A stretch of 64,000 nucleotides of DNA from Corynebacterium sp. (GTDB lineage Bacteria; Actinomycetota; Actinomycetes; Mycobacteriales; Mycobacteriaceae): positions 327,227 to 391,226 of the forward strand of contig JAUMTW010000001.1 in assembly GCA_030531005.1 (NCBI GenBank), given 5' to 3'. The notes under the pieces are model-generated. The model did no database searches and was not told the DNA's origin. It saw only the letters and a list, made by a program, of their open reading frames with translations. How positions within the stretch are numbered: position 1 is the stretch's first letter; each line of letters begins with the position of its first letter. This document shows positions 32,461-43,171 of this stretch, in pieces. The position numbers were made by a program, and so were the translations under genes.

Positions 32461-32495
32461 AGACCTGTAGTGCGTAGCTACTAGGTCTTTTTTGT
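32461..32495 (+). terminator. Terminator after the DoxX-like gene
   Basis: AGACCTGTAG and CTACTAGGTCT pair with one bulged base, followed by six or more T and preceded by a run of A, so it may act in both directions. Confidence 0.82.
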
Positions 32496-32579
32496 TATGT
32501 GTGCTGAAAGTAGGACAGTGAGTAGCACCGTAGCGATACCACAGCTGACAAAGCTCGAAACCTCACATACAGCAGTAAA

Positions 32580-32608
32580 GCCCCACAAGAAAAGCATGCT
32601 CGTGGGGC
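32580..32608 (-). terminator. Hairpin beyond ilvD
   Basis: GCCCCAC and GTGGGGC form a 7-base stem about 60 bases past the ilvD stop. On the minus strand it is followed by only a short T run, so termination is likely but not certain. A second small hairpin (TCATAGG/CCTATGA) lies at 32632–32650. Confidence 0.5.
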
Positions 32609-32664
32609 CACTCCCGAAGGAGACGCGGAAGTCATAGGCCTGCCTATGAGCACCTTAATACCTG

Positions 32665-34500
32665 CTAAATGAGGCGCGCTGCACCTTTGTCTGCAGAGCT
32701 TGCCATTGAAGCATAGGCGCGTAGTGCCTTCGAAACCTCACGCTTGCGCTTCGGAGTCCAAGGAGCATCAGAAGCTTCCATCTCTGCGCGGCGGCGCTCA
32801 ATTTCTTCGTCAGAGATATCAAGCGTTAAGGAGCGTTCGTGGATGTTAATGGTGATCGGATCACCATTTCGCACCAGACCGATCAGGCCACCGTGGGCAG
32901 CTTCTGGGGATATGTGACCAATGGAAAGACCAGAGGTACCACCAGAGAAGCGGCCATCCGTAATCAATGCGCAGACCTTGCCTAATCCGGCCCCCTTCAA
33001 GAAGGAAGTTGGGTGCAACATTTCCTGCATGCCCGGACCACCAGCAGGGCCTTCATACCGAATGACTACGACATCTCCGGGCTTAACCTTCTTATTCAAG
33101 ATCACCGAAACTGCCTGCTCCTGGGAATCCACGACCACAGCTGGCCCGGTGAACTTCCAAATGGACTCATCCACACCAGCAGACTTCACCACTGCGCCAT
33201 CCGGTGCGAGGTTGCCACGCAAAATAGCTAAACCGCCATCAACGGTGTATGCGTGCTCAACGGAGTGGATACAGCCATTTTCTTGGTCGAGATCGAGCTG
33301 GTCCCAGCGGTTCGACTGGGAGAACGGCTCCGTGGTACGCACACCACCAGGAGCAGCGTGGAAGAGATCTAGCGCCTCATCCAACGCCTTGCCACCGCGG
33401 ATGTCCCAGTCACCTAACCAGGCATCCAAGTTGGAATACTTCACGGAATGCACATCGGTTTCTAGAAGTCCACGACGGTGGAGCTCACCTAAGATCGCTG
33501 GGATACCACCTGCTCGGTGCACATCCTCAATATGGTAGCTACCATTTGGCGCGACCTTAGAAATGCAGGGCACCTTATAGGAAAGCTCATCAATATCTGC
33601 CAGAGTGAAGTCCAGCTCACCTTCTTGAGCAGCAGCCAGGGTGTGCAGCACGGTATTGGTGGAACCACCCATAGCCATGTCTAGCGCCATTGCATTTAAG
33701 AAGGCAGACTTGGTAGCCACATTACGAGGCAGCACTGAATCGTCTTCCTCGCCGTAGTAGCGGCGGCAAAGATCAACTATCAGCTCACCGGCATCTTCAA
33801 ATAGTTGCTTGCGCGCTGTATGGGTTGCCAAAGTGGTGCCATTGCCAGGAAGGGAGAGGCCCAGAGCCTCAGTCAGGCAATTCATGGAGTTCGCAGTGAA
33901 CATACCAGAACAGGAACCACAGGTAGGACACGCGATGGACTCAATTGCGTTGAGCTCCTCATTAGCCACATTGCTATTCGCTGAGGCCTCGATGGCAGCA
34001 ATCAAGTCGGTCGAAGACTTCGCCACGCCATCAATGACGATTGCTTTACCGGCCTCCATTGGTCCACCAGATACGAATACGGCAGGGATATTTAGGCGCA
34101 GGGCAGCATTGAGCATCCCGGGGGTGATCTTGTCGCAGTTGGAGATACACACCATGGCATCAACGGTGTGTGCGTTGACCATATATTCCACCGAGTCGGA
34201 GATGATTTCACGACTTGGTAGAGAGTACAACATGCCGGAGTGGCCCATGGCGATACCATCATCCACGGCGATGGTGTTGAATTCCTTGGGTACTCCGCCT
34301 GCAGCGCGTACGGCATCGGCGACGATGTCGCCCACGTTTTTTAAGTGGACGTGGCCAGGTACGAACTGGGTGTAAGAATTGACGATGGCTACAATGGGCT
34401 TGCCAAACTCATTTTCCTTGGTACCGGTGGCGCGCCACAGGGCACGCGCGCCGGCAGCATTACGGCCGGAGGTAGTCACGCGGGAGCGGAGTGGATACAT
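32665..34500 (-). CDS. ilvD: Dihydroxy-acid dehydratase
   Basis: IlvD (611 residues) makes the 2-keto acids before valine and isoleucine. Fe-S ligand cysteines are visible in [12 protein letters not shown] and [15 protein letters not shown], and the substrate region in [18 protein letters not shown]. The length is typical. The ATG at 34498–34500 has an AGAAGAG Shine-Dalgarno. It is transcribed away from ilvBNC, separated by a PH-domain gene and mscCG, exactly as in C. glutamicum. Confidence 0.97.
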   Translation of the reverse strand: MYPLRSRVTTSGRNAAGARALWRATGTKENEFGKPIVAIVNSYTQFVPGHVHLKNVGDIVADAVRAAGGVPKEFNTIAVDDGIAMGHSGMLYSLPSREIISDSVEYMVNAHTVDAMVCISNCDKITPGMLNAALRLNIPAVFVSGGPMEAGKAIVIDGVAKSSTDLIAAIEASANSNVANEELNAIESIACPTCGSCSGMFTANSMNCLTEALGLSLPGNGTTLATHTARKQLFEDAGELIVDLCRRYYGEEDDSVLPRNVATKSAFLNAMALDMAMGGSTNTVLHTLAAAQEGELDFTLADIDELSYKVPCISKVAPNGSYHIEDVHRAGGIPAILGELHRRGLLETDVHSVKYSNLDAWLGDWDIRGGKALDEALDLFHAAPGGVRTTEPFSQSNRWDQLDLDQENGCIHSVEHAYTVDGGLAILRGNLAPDGAVVKSAGVDESIWKFTGPAVVVDSQEQAVSVILNKKVKPGDVVVIRYEGPAGGPGMQEMLHPTSFLKGAGLGKVCALITDGRFSGGTSGLSIGHISPEAAHGGLIGLVRNGDPITINIHERSLTLDISDEEIERRRAEMEASDAPWTPKRKREVSKALRAYASMASSADKGAARLI

Positions 34501-34930
34501 GGATTCTCTTCTAGATCGGCTTTAGTAGTTGGGCTTTTTGCAAAATGGGTGTTACCGGTAGTTAACAATTTCAAGCGCCTGGAAATTCCATGGGTGAGAC
34601 TTTTCAAGCACTGCAAACACGTGGTCACGGTGGTGAGTCACTATCGATAAGGAAGGTACCTTGCACGAGTGGCCCCCAAGTGGGGCATCGATCGCACTTA
34701 CTATACCTGCACCAACCGGGTGCTATGCAAAATAGTGTGGCCTCACCTGGTGTGCCACTTTCCAAGTGGTGCGCACAATAATGATGTCCAAAAAGAAAAT
34801 TTCACCCGCGCCATTACTCCGCATGGATGTAACGCTCCCTGTTGTCATCTTTCCGACATAAATGATGCCCGCCCCATTCCCGACAATCGGGAAGAGTGCA
34901 GGCATTGAAATGTTTCTAGCGCTTCAATCC
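34501..34930. other. Intergenic region upstream of ilvD
   Basis: No gene is supported in these 430 bases. They contain three hairpins: GCCCC/GGGGC (34672–34686), CCACTT/AAGTGG (about 34755–34769) and a perfect TTCCCGA/TCGGGAA (34877–34893). The last lies past the PH-domain gene stop and may help end it. The others could belong to an ilvD leader or a small RNA. Confidence 0.45.
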
Positions 34931-35551
34931 TTAAGTTTCTGCAGGTTTAGGCGCGGTATCCGTTTCAGCGGGTGAGGATGGTTCGGGGCTCACATGTTCT
35001 TGTGCCGCGCGAGTAGCCAGCTTTTGTTTCACTTCCTGCTTCAAGCGCTCATGCTCGGCAGCGTATTCTTCTTTAGTCATCATGCGCGAATGACCATCTT
35101 GGGAGTAGATCACCATATTGCCATTCATGGCCTCATGGGCTTGGGTGATGGCATCAGGAATACGGCCGTGAGAAGCCTCCGCTAGTGCTGGCAGCTGAGA
35201 GAAGCTCACCCCAGGCATGCTGTACTCGGTACCATCAGTAGACACTGCATAGGTGCGCGACTTCTTAAAACGTAGGCCAGTGAACTTTTCCCAGGTGATT
35301 GCGGCATTGCGACCGAAGGCATTGATGGTGCGAATGCCGCGGTCATCGATGATGGTCTTGGAATTCCAAGCCCACCATGCAAAGACGAGAGGCAGTAAGG
35401 CAATCCACCATAGGAAGACAGGGGCGGTGCTTACACCTACGCCGATAATGCAGAACATCACCGCAGCAGCAAGCACATGGGTGCGTTCCACGGGGAATAC
35501 CGTGATGTTCGCTGGGCTGGATTCTTGCGAGGAATCTTGTTTCGCGCTCAT
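34931..35551 (-). CDS. Membrane protein with bacterial PH (bPH-6-like) domain
   Basis: A 206-residue protein with two close membrane segments (residues about 28–65, AAVMFCIIGVGVSTAPVFLWW and following), then a PH-like beta domain (TIIDDRGIRTINAFGRNAAITWEKFTGL) and a charged C-terminal tail rich in Lys, Glu and Pro. The same gene lies between ilvD and mscCG in C. glutamicum; its function is unknown. An alternative TTG three codons upstream is possible. Confidence 0.72.
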   Translation of the reverse strand: MSAKQDSSQESSPANITVFPVERTHVLAAAVMFCIIGVGVSTAPVFLWWIALLPLVFAWWAWNSKTIIDDRGIRTINAFGRNAAITWEKFTGLRFKKSRTYAVSTDGTEYSMPGVSFSQLPALAEASHGRIPDAITQAHEAMNGNMVIYSQDGHSRMMTKEEYAAEHERLKQEVKQKLATRAAQEHVSPEPSSPAETDTAPKPAET

Positions 35552-35657
35552 GCTTGCCAATCATACTGTATCTCCGTACAAGGCAAAGGAGTTTACATGA
35601 CTACAGCTGCATGACCACAGCCGTATAGCAAGACGCAGTTCACATCGGTTACGTCAC

Positions 35658-35700
35658 AACAAAAACAGCGTTTGCCAGAAATAGTTACTGGCAAACGCTG
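35658..35700 (-). terminator. Terminator of mscCG
   Basis: CAGCGTTTGCCAG and CTGGCAAACGCTG form a perfect 13-base stem with a 9-base loop, followed on the minus strand by TTTTTGTTG. It lies 40 bases past the mscCG stop. Confidence 0.9.
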
Positions 35701-35740
35701 GTAGGAGGAGACAACGAGGCTCCTATACAGATTGGAAGAA

Positions 35741-37687
35741 TTACGTGGTGGGCTCCGCGGACGAAGGTGCAACACTATTTTCGGCACTTGAGCCAAAGAA
35801 TTGCAGTAGGTTCGGCTCATTATTATCTGCCGTTGTCTGCTGCGGGGTAGGCTCCCCGGTGCCCTGATTCGCGGTGGTGCTCGGTACGGTCGTATTCGAA
35901 TCCTGCGGGCTATAGGTTTGGGTACTCGTGGTACCTGAGTCGCTTTGCGTGGTTGGCTCACTGGAAGCTGGTGTGGTGCTTTCCACCGAGGTTTCCGGCT
36001 CAGTGACCTCTTCGACGGTTGCTTCTTGCGTGGAGGAAGTAGCGGTTCGTGGGGCTAACCAACCTGCGGTATCAGTCTCAGCATTGGAGTAGGTAAAGCC
36101 CTTGAGCAATAAGATCAGGCCTAATACCAAAAGCAGGATTGTCGTGGAGGAACGGGTACGTCCACCGAAAGAGAGGATGCGATCCATGCGGGCCTTAAAA
36201 CCCGTGGACTGCTGCTTTTCCTCGGAAGCCTTGGAGTCGTCATCCGCAGTTTTGTTACGCGCGGCAGGATCAAGGGCCGCCAGGATCCGCCGGGCGGGGC
36301 TCTGGGCATCTGGCAAATTTTCTGCAGCAGCTTGCGCGAGTGCTTCCTTGGAATCCCCATCAGGATCAATATCCGTTGCGCGAGGTCCAGCTTCTTGCTC
36401 CGATCCATCTACTGCAGTACTCGGTGCGGTAGTGGCGGCATCCAACTGCTGGGTGGCCAGATCCAGATCCAAGCGGGTCTCGGGATCCTTGGCGGATGCC
36501 GCATTCATCACTTCAGTCTCGGCTGTAGCTTGAGTGCCACCACCATCAACGGTGTTGTCTGCGTCATCATCCGCAAAGACCGCAGTCGGTGGTTCTTGCC
36601 GTGCGTCCTTCTTGTCATCACCAGCCTGAGCTCCGTGTGCCGCAGTGCTCGTATCGTGCGTTGCGGAATGCAGTGCACTCGTTGCCTGACTGGACGTATC
36701 CGGCTTTGGCATAACCTGGGTAGGTGTATCAGCCAGGTCCAGCACTCTCGTTAAAGCAGCATCGACATCAGCTTCATGGACAGCGTCTGCTAGCGCATCA
36801 TTATTGTGCGTGGGGATGAGCGAATTTGCCACTGCACCAGTAAGCGTGGGAGCAGACCCATATTCTTCCCAGAACTCCGCAATTACCGCAGTACGCATGG
36901 CACGTTCGACCTGCCATTGACTACCTGGCTTGACTTGGCAAAGGAATCGTAGGCTGACAGTCCACGGCATACCAACCGTGGTTGGCGGCGTGACGTCAAT
37001 AGGCTCTTGCATATTGAGCTCGCCCAAGGTCTCCATAGCGACGGCAGGCTGCGCAAGCGCCTTCTTCGCCGCGCGCTCGGCACGCTCCATGGTTTCGGCA
37101 ATGGATTGTGACCCCAGAAGCGGGACTGGCATCACGAGCACCGCAGAAGACCAATAATTAGAGTTATTGATCGACACACCAGCTTCGGAATTCGGAATAA
37201 TCACTGTTTCTTCTGACAGTGTTCGAATCCGGGTAGCACGCATTGTGATTTGGATGACCGTACCTTCGACAGAAGTCGCGCCACCTTCAAAACGCACCCA
37301 ATCGCCCACGCCATAGTGACGCTCGGTCAGGATGAAGAAGCCAGCAAGGAAGTCCGACACAATAGACTGCGCACCCAAGGCGATAGCAGCTGATACCGCA
37401 GTTGCTGGGATTGCCGCGCCTGCTAGCGAGAATCCTAAGTCTTGGAGCATGAGCACAAAGATCACGAAGTAGGCGATCAGTTGTGCGATATAAATGACGA
37501 CACCCGCAATCGCGAGATAGGACTTGGCTTCATTCTCATCTTCATTTTGAATGCTGCGATCAATGATGCGCATGATGAGTCGACCAATGCGCGGCACCAG
37601 AATTGCCAACACAATCCACATGGCCACATCTAGACCGGTGGTGGCGACCCACGCCCACCAAATTTGCAAAATTTCAAGAAACGGCAT
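35741..37687 (-). CDS. mscCG: Mechanosensitive channel MscCG, glutamate exporter
   Basis: A 648-residue MscS-type channel matching C. glutamicum MscCG (NCgl1221), the main route of glutamate efflux. The pore-lining region reads GFSLAGAAIPATAVSAAIALGAQSIV (given here to the pattern; core AAIPATAVSAAIALGAQS), followed by DFLAGFFILTERHYGVGDWVRFEG and the beta domain VIIPNSEAGVSINNSN. After the MscS core comes the corynebacterial C-terminal extension: a long acidic linker, a fourth membrane helix (STTILLLVLGLILLLKG, about residue 540) and a Thr/Ser/Pro-rich outer tail. It is about 115 residues longer than the 533-residue C. glutamicum protein, mostly in the linker. TATGGT lies 6 bases before the ATG (leaderless). 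Confidence 0.9.
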   Translation of the reverse strand: MPFLEILQIWWAWVATTGLDVAMWIVLAILVPRIGRLIMRIIDRSIQNEDENEAKSYLAIAGVVIYIAQLIAYFVIFVLMLQDLGFSLAGAAIPATAVSAAIALGAQSIVSDFLAGFFILTERHYGVGDWVRFEGGATSVEGTVIQITMRATRIRTLSEETVIIPNSEAGVSINNSNYWSSAVLVMPVPLLGSQSIAETMERAERAAKKALAQPAVAMETLGELNMQEPIDVTPPTTVGMPWTVSLRFLCQVKPGSQWQVERAMRTAVIAEFWEEYGSAPTLTGAVANSLIPTHNNDALADAVHEADVDAALTRVLDLADTPTQVMPKPDTSSQATSALHSATHDTSTAAHGAQAGDDKKDARQEPPTAVFADDDADNTVDGGGTQATAETEVMNAASAKDPETRLDLDLATQQLDAATTAPSTAVDGSEQEAGPRATDIDPDGDSKEALAQAAAENLPDAQSPARRILAALDPAARNKTADDDSKASEEKQQSTGFKARMDRILSFGGRTRSSTTILLLVLGLILLLKGFTYSNAETDTAGWLAPRTATSSTQEATVEEVTEPETSVESTTPASSEPTTQSDSGTTSTQTYSPQDSNTTVPSTTANQGTGEPTPQQTTADNNEPNLLQFFGSSAENSVAPSSAEPTT

Positions 37688-38123
37688 ACCCCAACCATAG
37701 CCCGCAGTTGTCGCAAGCCGAGACACGCGCAGACAGATAAACCTGCTTCCGAACGTGGAGCGATGATACGTGTACTGCCCAAAAATAGGACCCAAATACC
37801 TGGATGCACTGCGAAAACTCTCAAGAGTGATTGTCCTCAGTACTCACCGCAAAAGTCGGGACAATGCTGCGGCGGAAAATCTCAGGTGTGGTGAAAGTGA
37901 CAAAGCAAAGCAGACATAATCCAAACAACATTTTCTTCAAGGGGGAGTGGCAGCAATCGAGCATGGATTACGGCCTATTTTCAACCGGTGTAGGCCGCGA
38001 TTCGGCTTCTTGAAGGGTGTTCGCTTTAGGCTGTACATAGGGGCGCTGGACTGCAGTTTTCCAACCTTAAGGCAAAGGGGGGTATGACGTGGAGGCTGAA
38101 TTTACCTCAAGGTTGCTAGCGGT
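37688..38123. other. Intergenic region between mscCG and the ilvBNC promoter
   Basis: About 430 bases without a supported gene. It contains a CTTCAAGGGGG copy at 37933 and, at its ends, the mscCG promoter (minus strand) and the upstream side of the ilv promoter. No repeat or strong hairpin is seen. Confidence 0.5.
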
Positions 38124-38138
38124 GTATACTGTCGTGCT
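38105..38138 (+). promoter_or_regulatory. ilvBNC promoter
   Basis: An extended -10 box, TGTATACT, has TATACT at 38124–38129. A weak -35 (near CCTCAA, 38105) is at about 17 bases. Transcription should begin a few bases before the leader peptide ATG at 38139, so the leader peptide has almost no untranslated leader. Confidence 0.65.
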
Positions 38139-38192
38139 ATGAACAACGATCGACTCGTACTTGTGGTGATTACCGAGCGGCGCTCGCCGTAG
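38139..38192 (+). CDS. ilvL: ilv leader peptide
   Basis: A 17-codon frame encodes MNNDRLVLVVITERRSP and stops at TAG. Six consecutive branched-chain codons (Leu-Val-Leu-Val-Val-Ile, 38154–38171) make it a textbook sensor of charged Leu, Val and Ile tRNAs. C. glutamicum has a similar leader before ilvBNC. It is directly followed by mutually exclusive RNA hairpins. No Shine-Dalgarno is present; translation starts close to the mRNA 5' end. Confidence 0.85.
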   Translation: MNNDRLVLVVITERRSP

Positions 38193-38255
38193 CGGCTACC
38201 AAGTCGATCAACGAAGCGCCCTCGCAGTACTCAGTACCGCGGGGGTTTTGTTGTA
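38174..38255 (+). promoter_or_regulatory. ilvBNC transcription attenuator
   Basis: The terminator is CCCTCGC-A-GTAC (38219–38230), loop TCA, GTAC-C-GCGGGGG (38234–38245), then TTTTGTT. Two competing pairings exist: CGAGCGGCGCT (38174–38184) with AGCGCCCTCG (38215–38224, one bulge), and GCGGCTAC (38192–38199) with GTACCGC (38234–38240). CGAGC/GCTCG (38174–38186) can also close on itself. Ribosome stalling on the branched-chain codons would mask the first arm and shift the balance to antitermination. The exact switch needs structure probing. Confidence 0.8.
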
Positions 38256-38465
38256 GGCTAGCGAAAGCGAACTGCATCGTAGTTCTGCATCCGAGGTGCA
38301 CTCTTAATAGGGCTCCTACACAGCGAAGTCCGTAGGCATTGGGCCGGCGCAGGTTGGCGTAAAGCATATGGGGCTTGTTGAAAGTATGGAGTATGCGAGG
38401 AAGCACCAAGCGGATGCATTGGAAATACTTGAGATATAACAATTCCTTGCAAGGAGTGTGACGAA

Positions 38466-40388
38466 GTGGCAGCAGCGAAATCTGAGAAGCAGCCTTCTCC
38501 AGCGCAGGTTGCGCAAATGCGACGTAGCCAATATACCGAGCGCATGACCGGAGCTGATGCTGTGGTGCGCGCACTGGAGGAACTGGGTACCGAAACGGTC
38601 TTCGGGTTGCCAGGTGGAGCAGTGCTCCCGCTGTATGACGCCCTCTACGGATCGGAAAAGCTGCGCCACGTCCTGGTGCGCCACGAGCAGGGTGCCGGCC
38701 ATGCCGCAACTGGCTATGCCCAGGTGAGCGGTCGCGTTGGTGTTTGCATTGCGACCTCTGGACCCGGTGCTACTAATTTGGTTACCCCAATTGCCGATGC
38801 CAACCTGGATTCGGTGCCTTTAGTAGCCATTACCGGCCAGGTTGGACTGTCGACTCTGGGAAGTGATGCTTTCCAAGAGGCCGATATCCGTGGCATCACT
38901 ATGCCGGTGACCAAGCATAATTTTATGGTCACCTCCCCAGAGCAGATTCCTCAAGCTTTGGCTGAGGCTTTCCACCTGGCATCGACGGGGCGTCCTGGTC
39001 CAGTGCTGGTGGATATTCCAAAGAATATTCAGGCGATGGAGTGTGATTTTCACTGGCCGCCGAAGATTGATCTACCTGGGTATAAGCCAGTTACCATCCC
39101 ACACAACCGTCCGATCGATCAGGCGGTGCACAAGATCGCTGCAGCCCGTCGGCCAGTGCTCTACATAGGTGGTGGTGTGGTGAAGGCTAATGCTGCAGCT
39201 GAGCTTCGTGCCTTTGCTGAGCATACGGGCATTCCAGTGGTGACCACTTTGATGGCCTTAGGTGCCTTCCCGGAATCTCATGAGCTGCATATGGGCATGC
39301 CGGGCATGCACGGTGCGGTCCCGGCCGTTGCTGCCTTGCAAAAGAGCGACTTGATCATTGCAATTGGTGCGCGCTTTGATGACCGAGTTACCGGTGATGT
39401 CAATGCCTTTGCTCCCGAGGCTGAAGTCATTCACGCAGATATCGACCCTGCAGAAATTGGCAAGATCCGCCGCGCTGACATTCCCGTCGTTGGCGATGCT
39501 CGCGAGGTTTTGCTGGCCCTGCTGCAGGCATATAAGGCCAAGGATTTCGACAAGCCACGCATTGCGACCTGGATTGAGTATCTAAATAAGCTTAAGACCG
39601 AGTTTCCACGTGGATGGGCCACCACAGACGATGGTTTAATCGAGCCCCAGGCTGTGTTGCGCGCCCTGGCCGAAGAAGTTGGCCCTGAGGCCATCTATGC
39701 CGCTGGTGTAGGCCAGCACCAGATGTGGGCTGCCCAGTTCCTCGATTTCGAGCAGCCTCGCAAGTGGCTGAACTCCGGTGGTTTGGGCACCATGGGCTAT
39801 TCCATTCCAGCTGCGTTAGGAGCGAAAGCTGCCGCCCCAGATCAAGAGGTGTGGGCTATTGATGGTGATGGTTGCTTCCAAATGACGAACCAGGAACTCA
39901 CCACCGCTGCGATCGAAGGATACCCAATTAAGGTTGCCATCATCAATAATGGCAATCTTGGCATGGTGCGCCAATGGCAGACCCTATTCTTCAACCAGCA
40001 CTACTCGAACTCTAAACTGCGCGAGCAGGATCATTACATACCGGATTTCGTGCAGCTTTCTGAAGCACAAGGCTGTGTTGCCTTGCGTGTGACCAAGGAA
40101 GAAGAGATTGTCCCGGCCATCCGCAAGGCACGGGAGATCAATGATCGTCCAGTGGTTATTGACTTTATCGTAGGCCAAGATGCGCAGGTGTGGCCGATGG
40201 TTGCAGCTGGTACTACCAACTCTGCCATCGAATACGCCCGTGGCTTGCGCCCGCTCTTTGATGAGACTGATTCTGGTGCTGCCGAGCCAGAAGGTGTGGA
40301 CGATGTGGTTTCCCGGGAGAACTTGGAGGCACTGCAGCGCCGGCTGGATGCCTTGGAGCAGGAAACTGAAGAGTTTAAGAAGGCCTAA
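38466..40388 (+). CDS. ilvB: Acetolactate synthase large subunit
   Basis: IlvB (640 residues) is the catalytic, ThDP- and FAD-dependent subunit that condenses pyruvate with pyruvate or 2-ketobutyrate. Motifs: [16 protein letters not shown], the ThDP glutamate in [14 protein letters not shown], and the ThDP-binding [15 protein letters not shown]…NNGNLG. The GTG start at 38466 has AAGGAG upstream. About 215 bases separate it from the attenuator. A C-terminal extension of about 50 residues rich in Glu is usual for corynebacterial IlvB. Confidence 0.97.
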   Translation: MAAAKSEKQPSPAQVAQMRRSQYTERMTGADAVVRALEELGTETVFGLPGGAVLPLYDALYGSEKLRHVLVRHEQGAGHAATGYAQVSGRVGVCIATSGPGATNLVTPIADANLDSVPLVAITGQVGLSTLGSDAFQEADIRGITMPVTKHNFMVTSPEQIPQALAEAFHLASTGRPGPVLVDIPKNIQAMECDFHWPPKIDLPGYKPVTIPHNRPIDQAVHKIAAARRPVLYIGGGVVKANAAAELRAFAEHTGIPVVTTLMALGAFPESHELHMGMPGMHGAVPAVAALQKSDLIIAIGARFDDRVTGDVNAFAPEAEVIHADIDPAEIGKIRRADIPVVGDAREVLLALLQAYKAKDFDKPRIATWIEYLNKLKTEFPRGWATTDDGLIEPQAVLRALAEEVGPEAIYAAGVGQHQMWAAQFLDFEQPRKWLNSGGLGTMGYSIPAALGAKAAAPDQEVWAIDGDGCFQMTNQELTTAAIEGYPIKVAIINNGNLGMVRQWQTLFFNQHYSNSKLREQDHYIPDFVQLSEAQGCVALRVTKEEEIVPAIRKAREINDRPVVIDFIVGQDAQVWPMVAAGTTNSAIEYARGLRPLFDETDSGAAEPEGVDDVVSRENLEALQRRLDALEQETEEFKKA

Positions 40389-40419
40389 GCTGGGATTTTG
40401 AAGATAACGAGGTGTGATA

Positions 40420-40983
40420 ATGACCCAAAATAATCAAGCAGCAGCAAATGCGCGTTCCTTAGATCCCGGTGTTGAGCGGCATATTTTAAGTGTGCTGGTC
40501 CAAGACGTCGATGGCATCCTCTCGCGGATTGCTGGTATGTTTACCCGCCGTGGCTTCTCCATTATCTCTATGGTGACTGGCCGTACCGTGGATCGCTATA
40601 TCAACCGCATCACAATTGTTGTTGATGCCAACGAGCGTGATATTGAACAGATCACCAAGCAGCTTAATAAGCTCATCCCGGTGCTGAAGGTGGTGCGCTT
40701 GGAGAATAATTCCACAGTGGCACGGGCGTTGATGATGGTGAAGGTTAATGCTGATGCCCATACCCGCCCACAGGTTGTGGATGCCGCGAACATCTTCCGT
40801 GCGCGAGTGGTGGATGTCGCCCCGGACTCGGTGGTTATTGAGGCCACGGGTACTAAGGGCAAGCTCAATGCTTTGTTAGAGGTATTAGAGCCCTTTGGCA
40901 TTCGTGAGCTCATTAGCTCCGGCCACATTGCGATGTCGCGCGGTGCGAAGACAATGCTGCCAGTTGCAAATAAGGAAAAATAA
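40420..40983 (+). CDS. ilvN: Acetolactate synthase small (regulatory) subunit
   Basis: IlvN (187 residues) activates IlvB and confers feedback inhibition by branched-chain amino acids. The N-terminal ACT domain reads HILSVLVQDVDGILSRIAGMFTRRGF; the second half is the ALS_ss_C domain. It lies 31 bases after ilvB in the same operon. The ATG at 40420 has AGGTG upstream; an earlier GTG is also in frame. Confidence 0.96.
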   Translation: MTQNNQAAANARSLDPGVERHILSVLVQDVDGILSRIAGMFTRRGFSIISMVTGRTVDRYINRITIVVDANERDIEQITKQLNKLIPVLKVVRLENNSTVARALMMVKVNADAHTRPQVVDAANIFRARVVDVAPDSVVIEATGTKGKLNALLEVLEPFGIRELISSGHIAMSRGAKTMLPVANKEK

Positions 40984-41015
40984 GACATCTGCAACCCGTT
41001 AATCCCGCCATGTGA

Positions 41016-42104
<1,089 letters not shown>

Positions 42105-42165
42105 TTTTTTAAGGCTTCAGCGTTTCCAAATATTGCCAGCAGGTTAAGCACCGAAGGGCAGCGTG

Positions 42166-42206
42166 AAAAGTCCCTACCACTTGTAATAAGATGGTAGGGA
42201 CTTTTC
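42166..42206 (+). terminator. Terminator of the ilvBNC operon
   Basis: AAAAGTCCCTACCA and TGGTAGGGACTTTT form a perfect 14-base stem with a 12-base loop; the right arm ends in TTTTC. Confidence 0.9.
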
Positions 42207-42417
42207 TGATGCGTTGCCGGGCGGGGGATGACCGCCTGGTAGGAGCGCCTCGTTGTTGCTCCATTGATGCTTCTGAATGGGGCATTGTGATCTCGCCTGG
42301 TTCGAGGGACCTGGAATTTATGTTGCTCCTGCTTCGGCACTTGTGAGTGATATTAACCATTTTCGATTCGAACCACCGATGCCAACCGATACCGACATCT
42401 ACAGGTGCCAGCGCAAA
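42207..42417. other. Intergenic region after ilvC
   Basis: About 210 bases between two terminators. No gene, tRNA or clear repeat was found. Confidence 0.5.
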
Positions 42418-42470
42418 ATAAAACCCCTTGGGTGAAAACAGTCCCATGGAAGTGTTTTCAGCCGAGGGGT
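42418..42470 (-). terminator. Terminator of the small secreted protein gene
   Basis: On the minus strand CCCCT-CGGC-TGAAAACA pairs with TGTTTTCA-CCCA-AGGGG, leaving one symmetric internal loop, and is followed by TTTTATTTT. It lies 40 bases past the stop at 42511. Confidence 0.85.
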
Positions 42471-42510
42471 AGGCAGTGGCAAAATGCTTGCCACTAAAAA
42501 TGTTGAAGAA

Positions 42511-42897
42511 TTATTCGTCAACAACCAGGGTGAAGGTGATGATCTTGCCAGTTTCTGGATCCTTCACGACAGCGGTGGTGGAACCTGCAGCCAGGCCAAC
42601 GAAGGCTGGGTTGAAAGTGGTGACGTCATCAGCATAGCCAGGCTCGAATTGAGCAACGCCTGGAGTAGTAACGGCACCGTTGTCAACGGCAACTGGGTCC
42701 GCAACATCGAGAACCAGTGGGCTCTCCAAGGTGATGTGGATGACCTGGCCCTGCAGTTCGCTCAAGCTAGCAGAGTTGGCGAAAGCTGGGGCGACCTGTC
42801 CTACTGCGTACTCTTCTGCAGAAGCGGTGGCAACAGTACCAGCGCTCAGAACGGCTGCGGCGCTGAAAGCGGCGATAGCTGCATGGGTGAACTTCAT
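42511..42897 (-). CDS. Small secreted protein of unknown function
   Basis: A 128-residue protein with a Sec signal peptide (residues 1–27, cleavage likely after ATASA before EEYAVG). The mature part of about 100 residues is acidic, lacks cysteines, and ends in a beta-rich segment (STTAVVKDPETGKIITFTLVVDE, quoted in part). No family was recognised; the size and sequence suggest a small cell-surface or released protein. A GAGGAG Shine-Dalgarno lies before the ATG, and the gene has its own terminator. Confidence 0.72.
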   Translation of the reverse strand: MKFTHAAIAAFSAAAVLSAGTVATASAEEYAVGQVAPAFANSASLSELQGQVIHITLESPLVLDVADPVAVDNGAVTTPGVAQFEPGYADDVTTFNPAFVGLAAGSTTAVVKDPETGKIITFTLVVDE

Positions 42898-43093
42898 AAA
42901 ATTTGCTCCTCACATTGTATGTTGTGCCGCCCATTGTAGTGTTTCTTTCTAAAAAGGAAGCATTATTTTGGGCTGTACCAAACACAGTATCAAAAATTAT
43001 TAGGAATGTGGTGGAATTGTGAGATTTCAGTTTAGGGGAAAATTTTTGTGTCCTATTGCACGATCTGTGCCCGAGTGGTTGGCAAAGGGCGCT

Positions 43094-43149
43094 GACCTGG
43101 GTGTTTTGACCTGGGTGTTTTGACCTTGGTTTTTTGACCTTGGTGTTTT
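43094..43149. repeat. Four-copy 14-bp tandem repeat
   Basis: Units are GACCTGGGTGTTTT twice, GACCTTGGTTTTTT once and GACCTTGGTGTTTT once. The first two are identical, which suggests recent slippage. Confidence 0.85.
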
Positions 43150-43171
43150 GGAATGCATAGTTGTTGTCAGC

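Noticed and set aside
32921..33538. 205-codon frame antisense to ilvD
   Set aside because: ilvD is certain on the minus strand; the plus frame has no start signal or recognisable domain.
38170..38709. 179-codon frame antisense to the ilv leader and ilvB start
   Set aside because: Overlaps the attenuator and ilvB on the other strand, and its sequence is Arg/Ala-rich without family features.
42280..42340. tRNA-like TTCGA segment after ilvC
   Set aside because: GGTTCGAGG resembles a T-arm, but no acceptor, D or anticodon stems can be folded around it.
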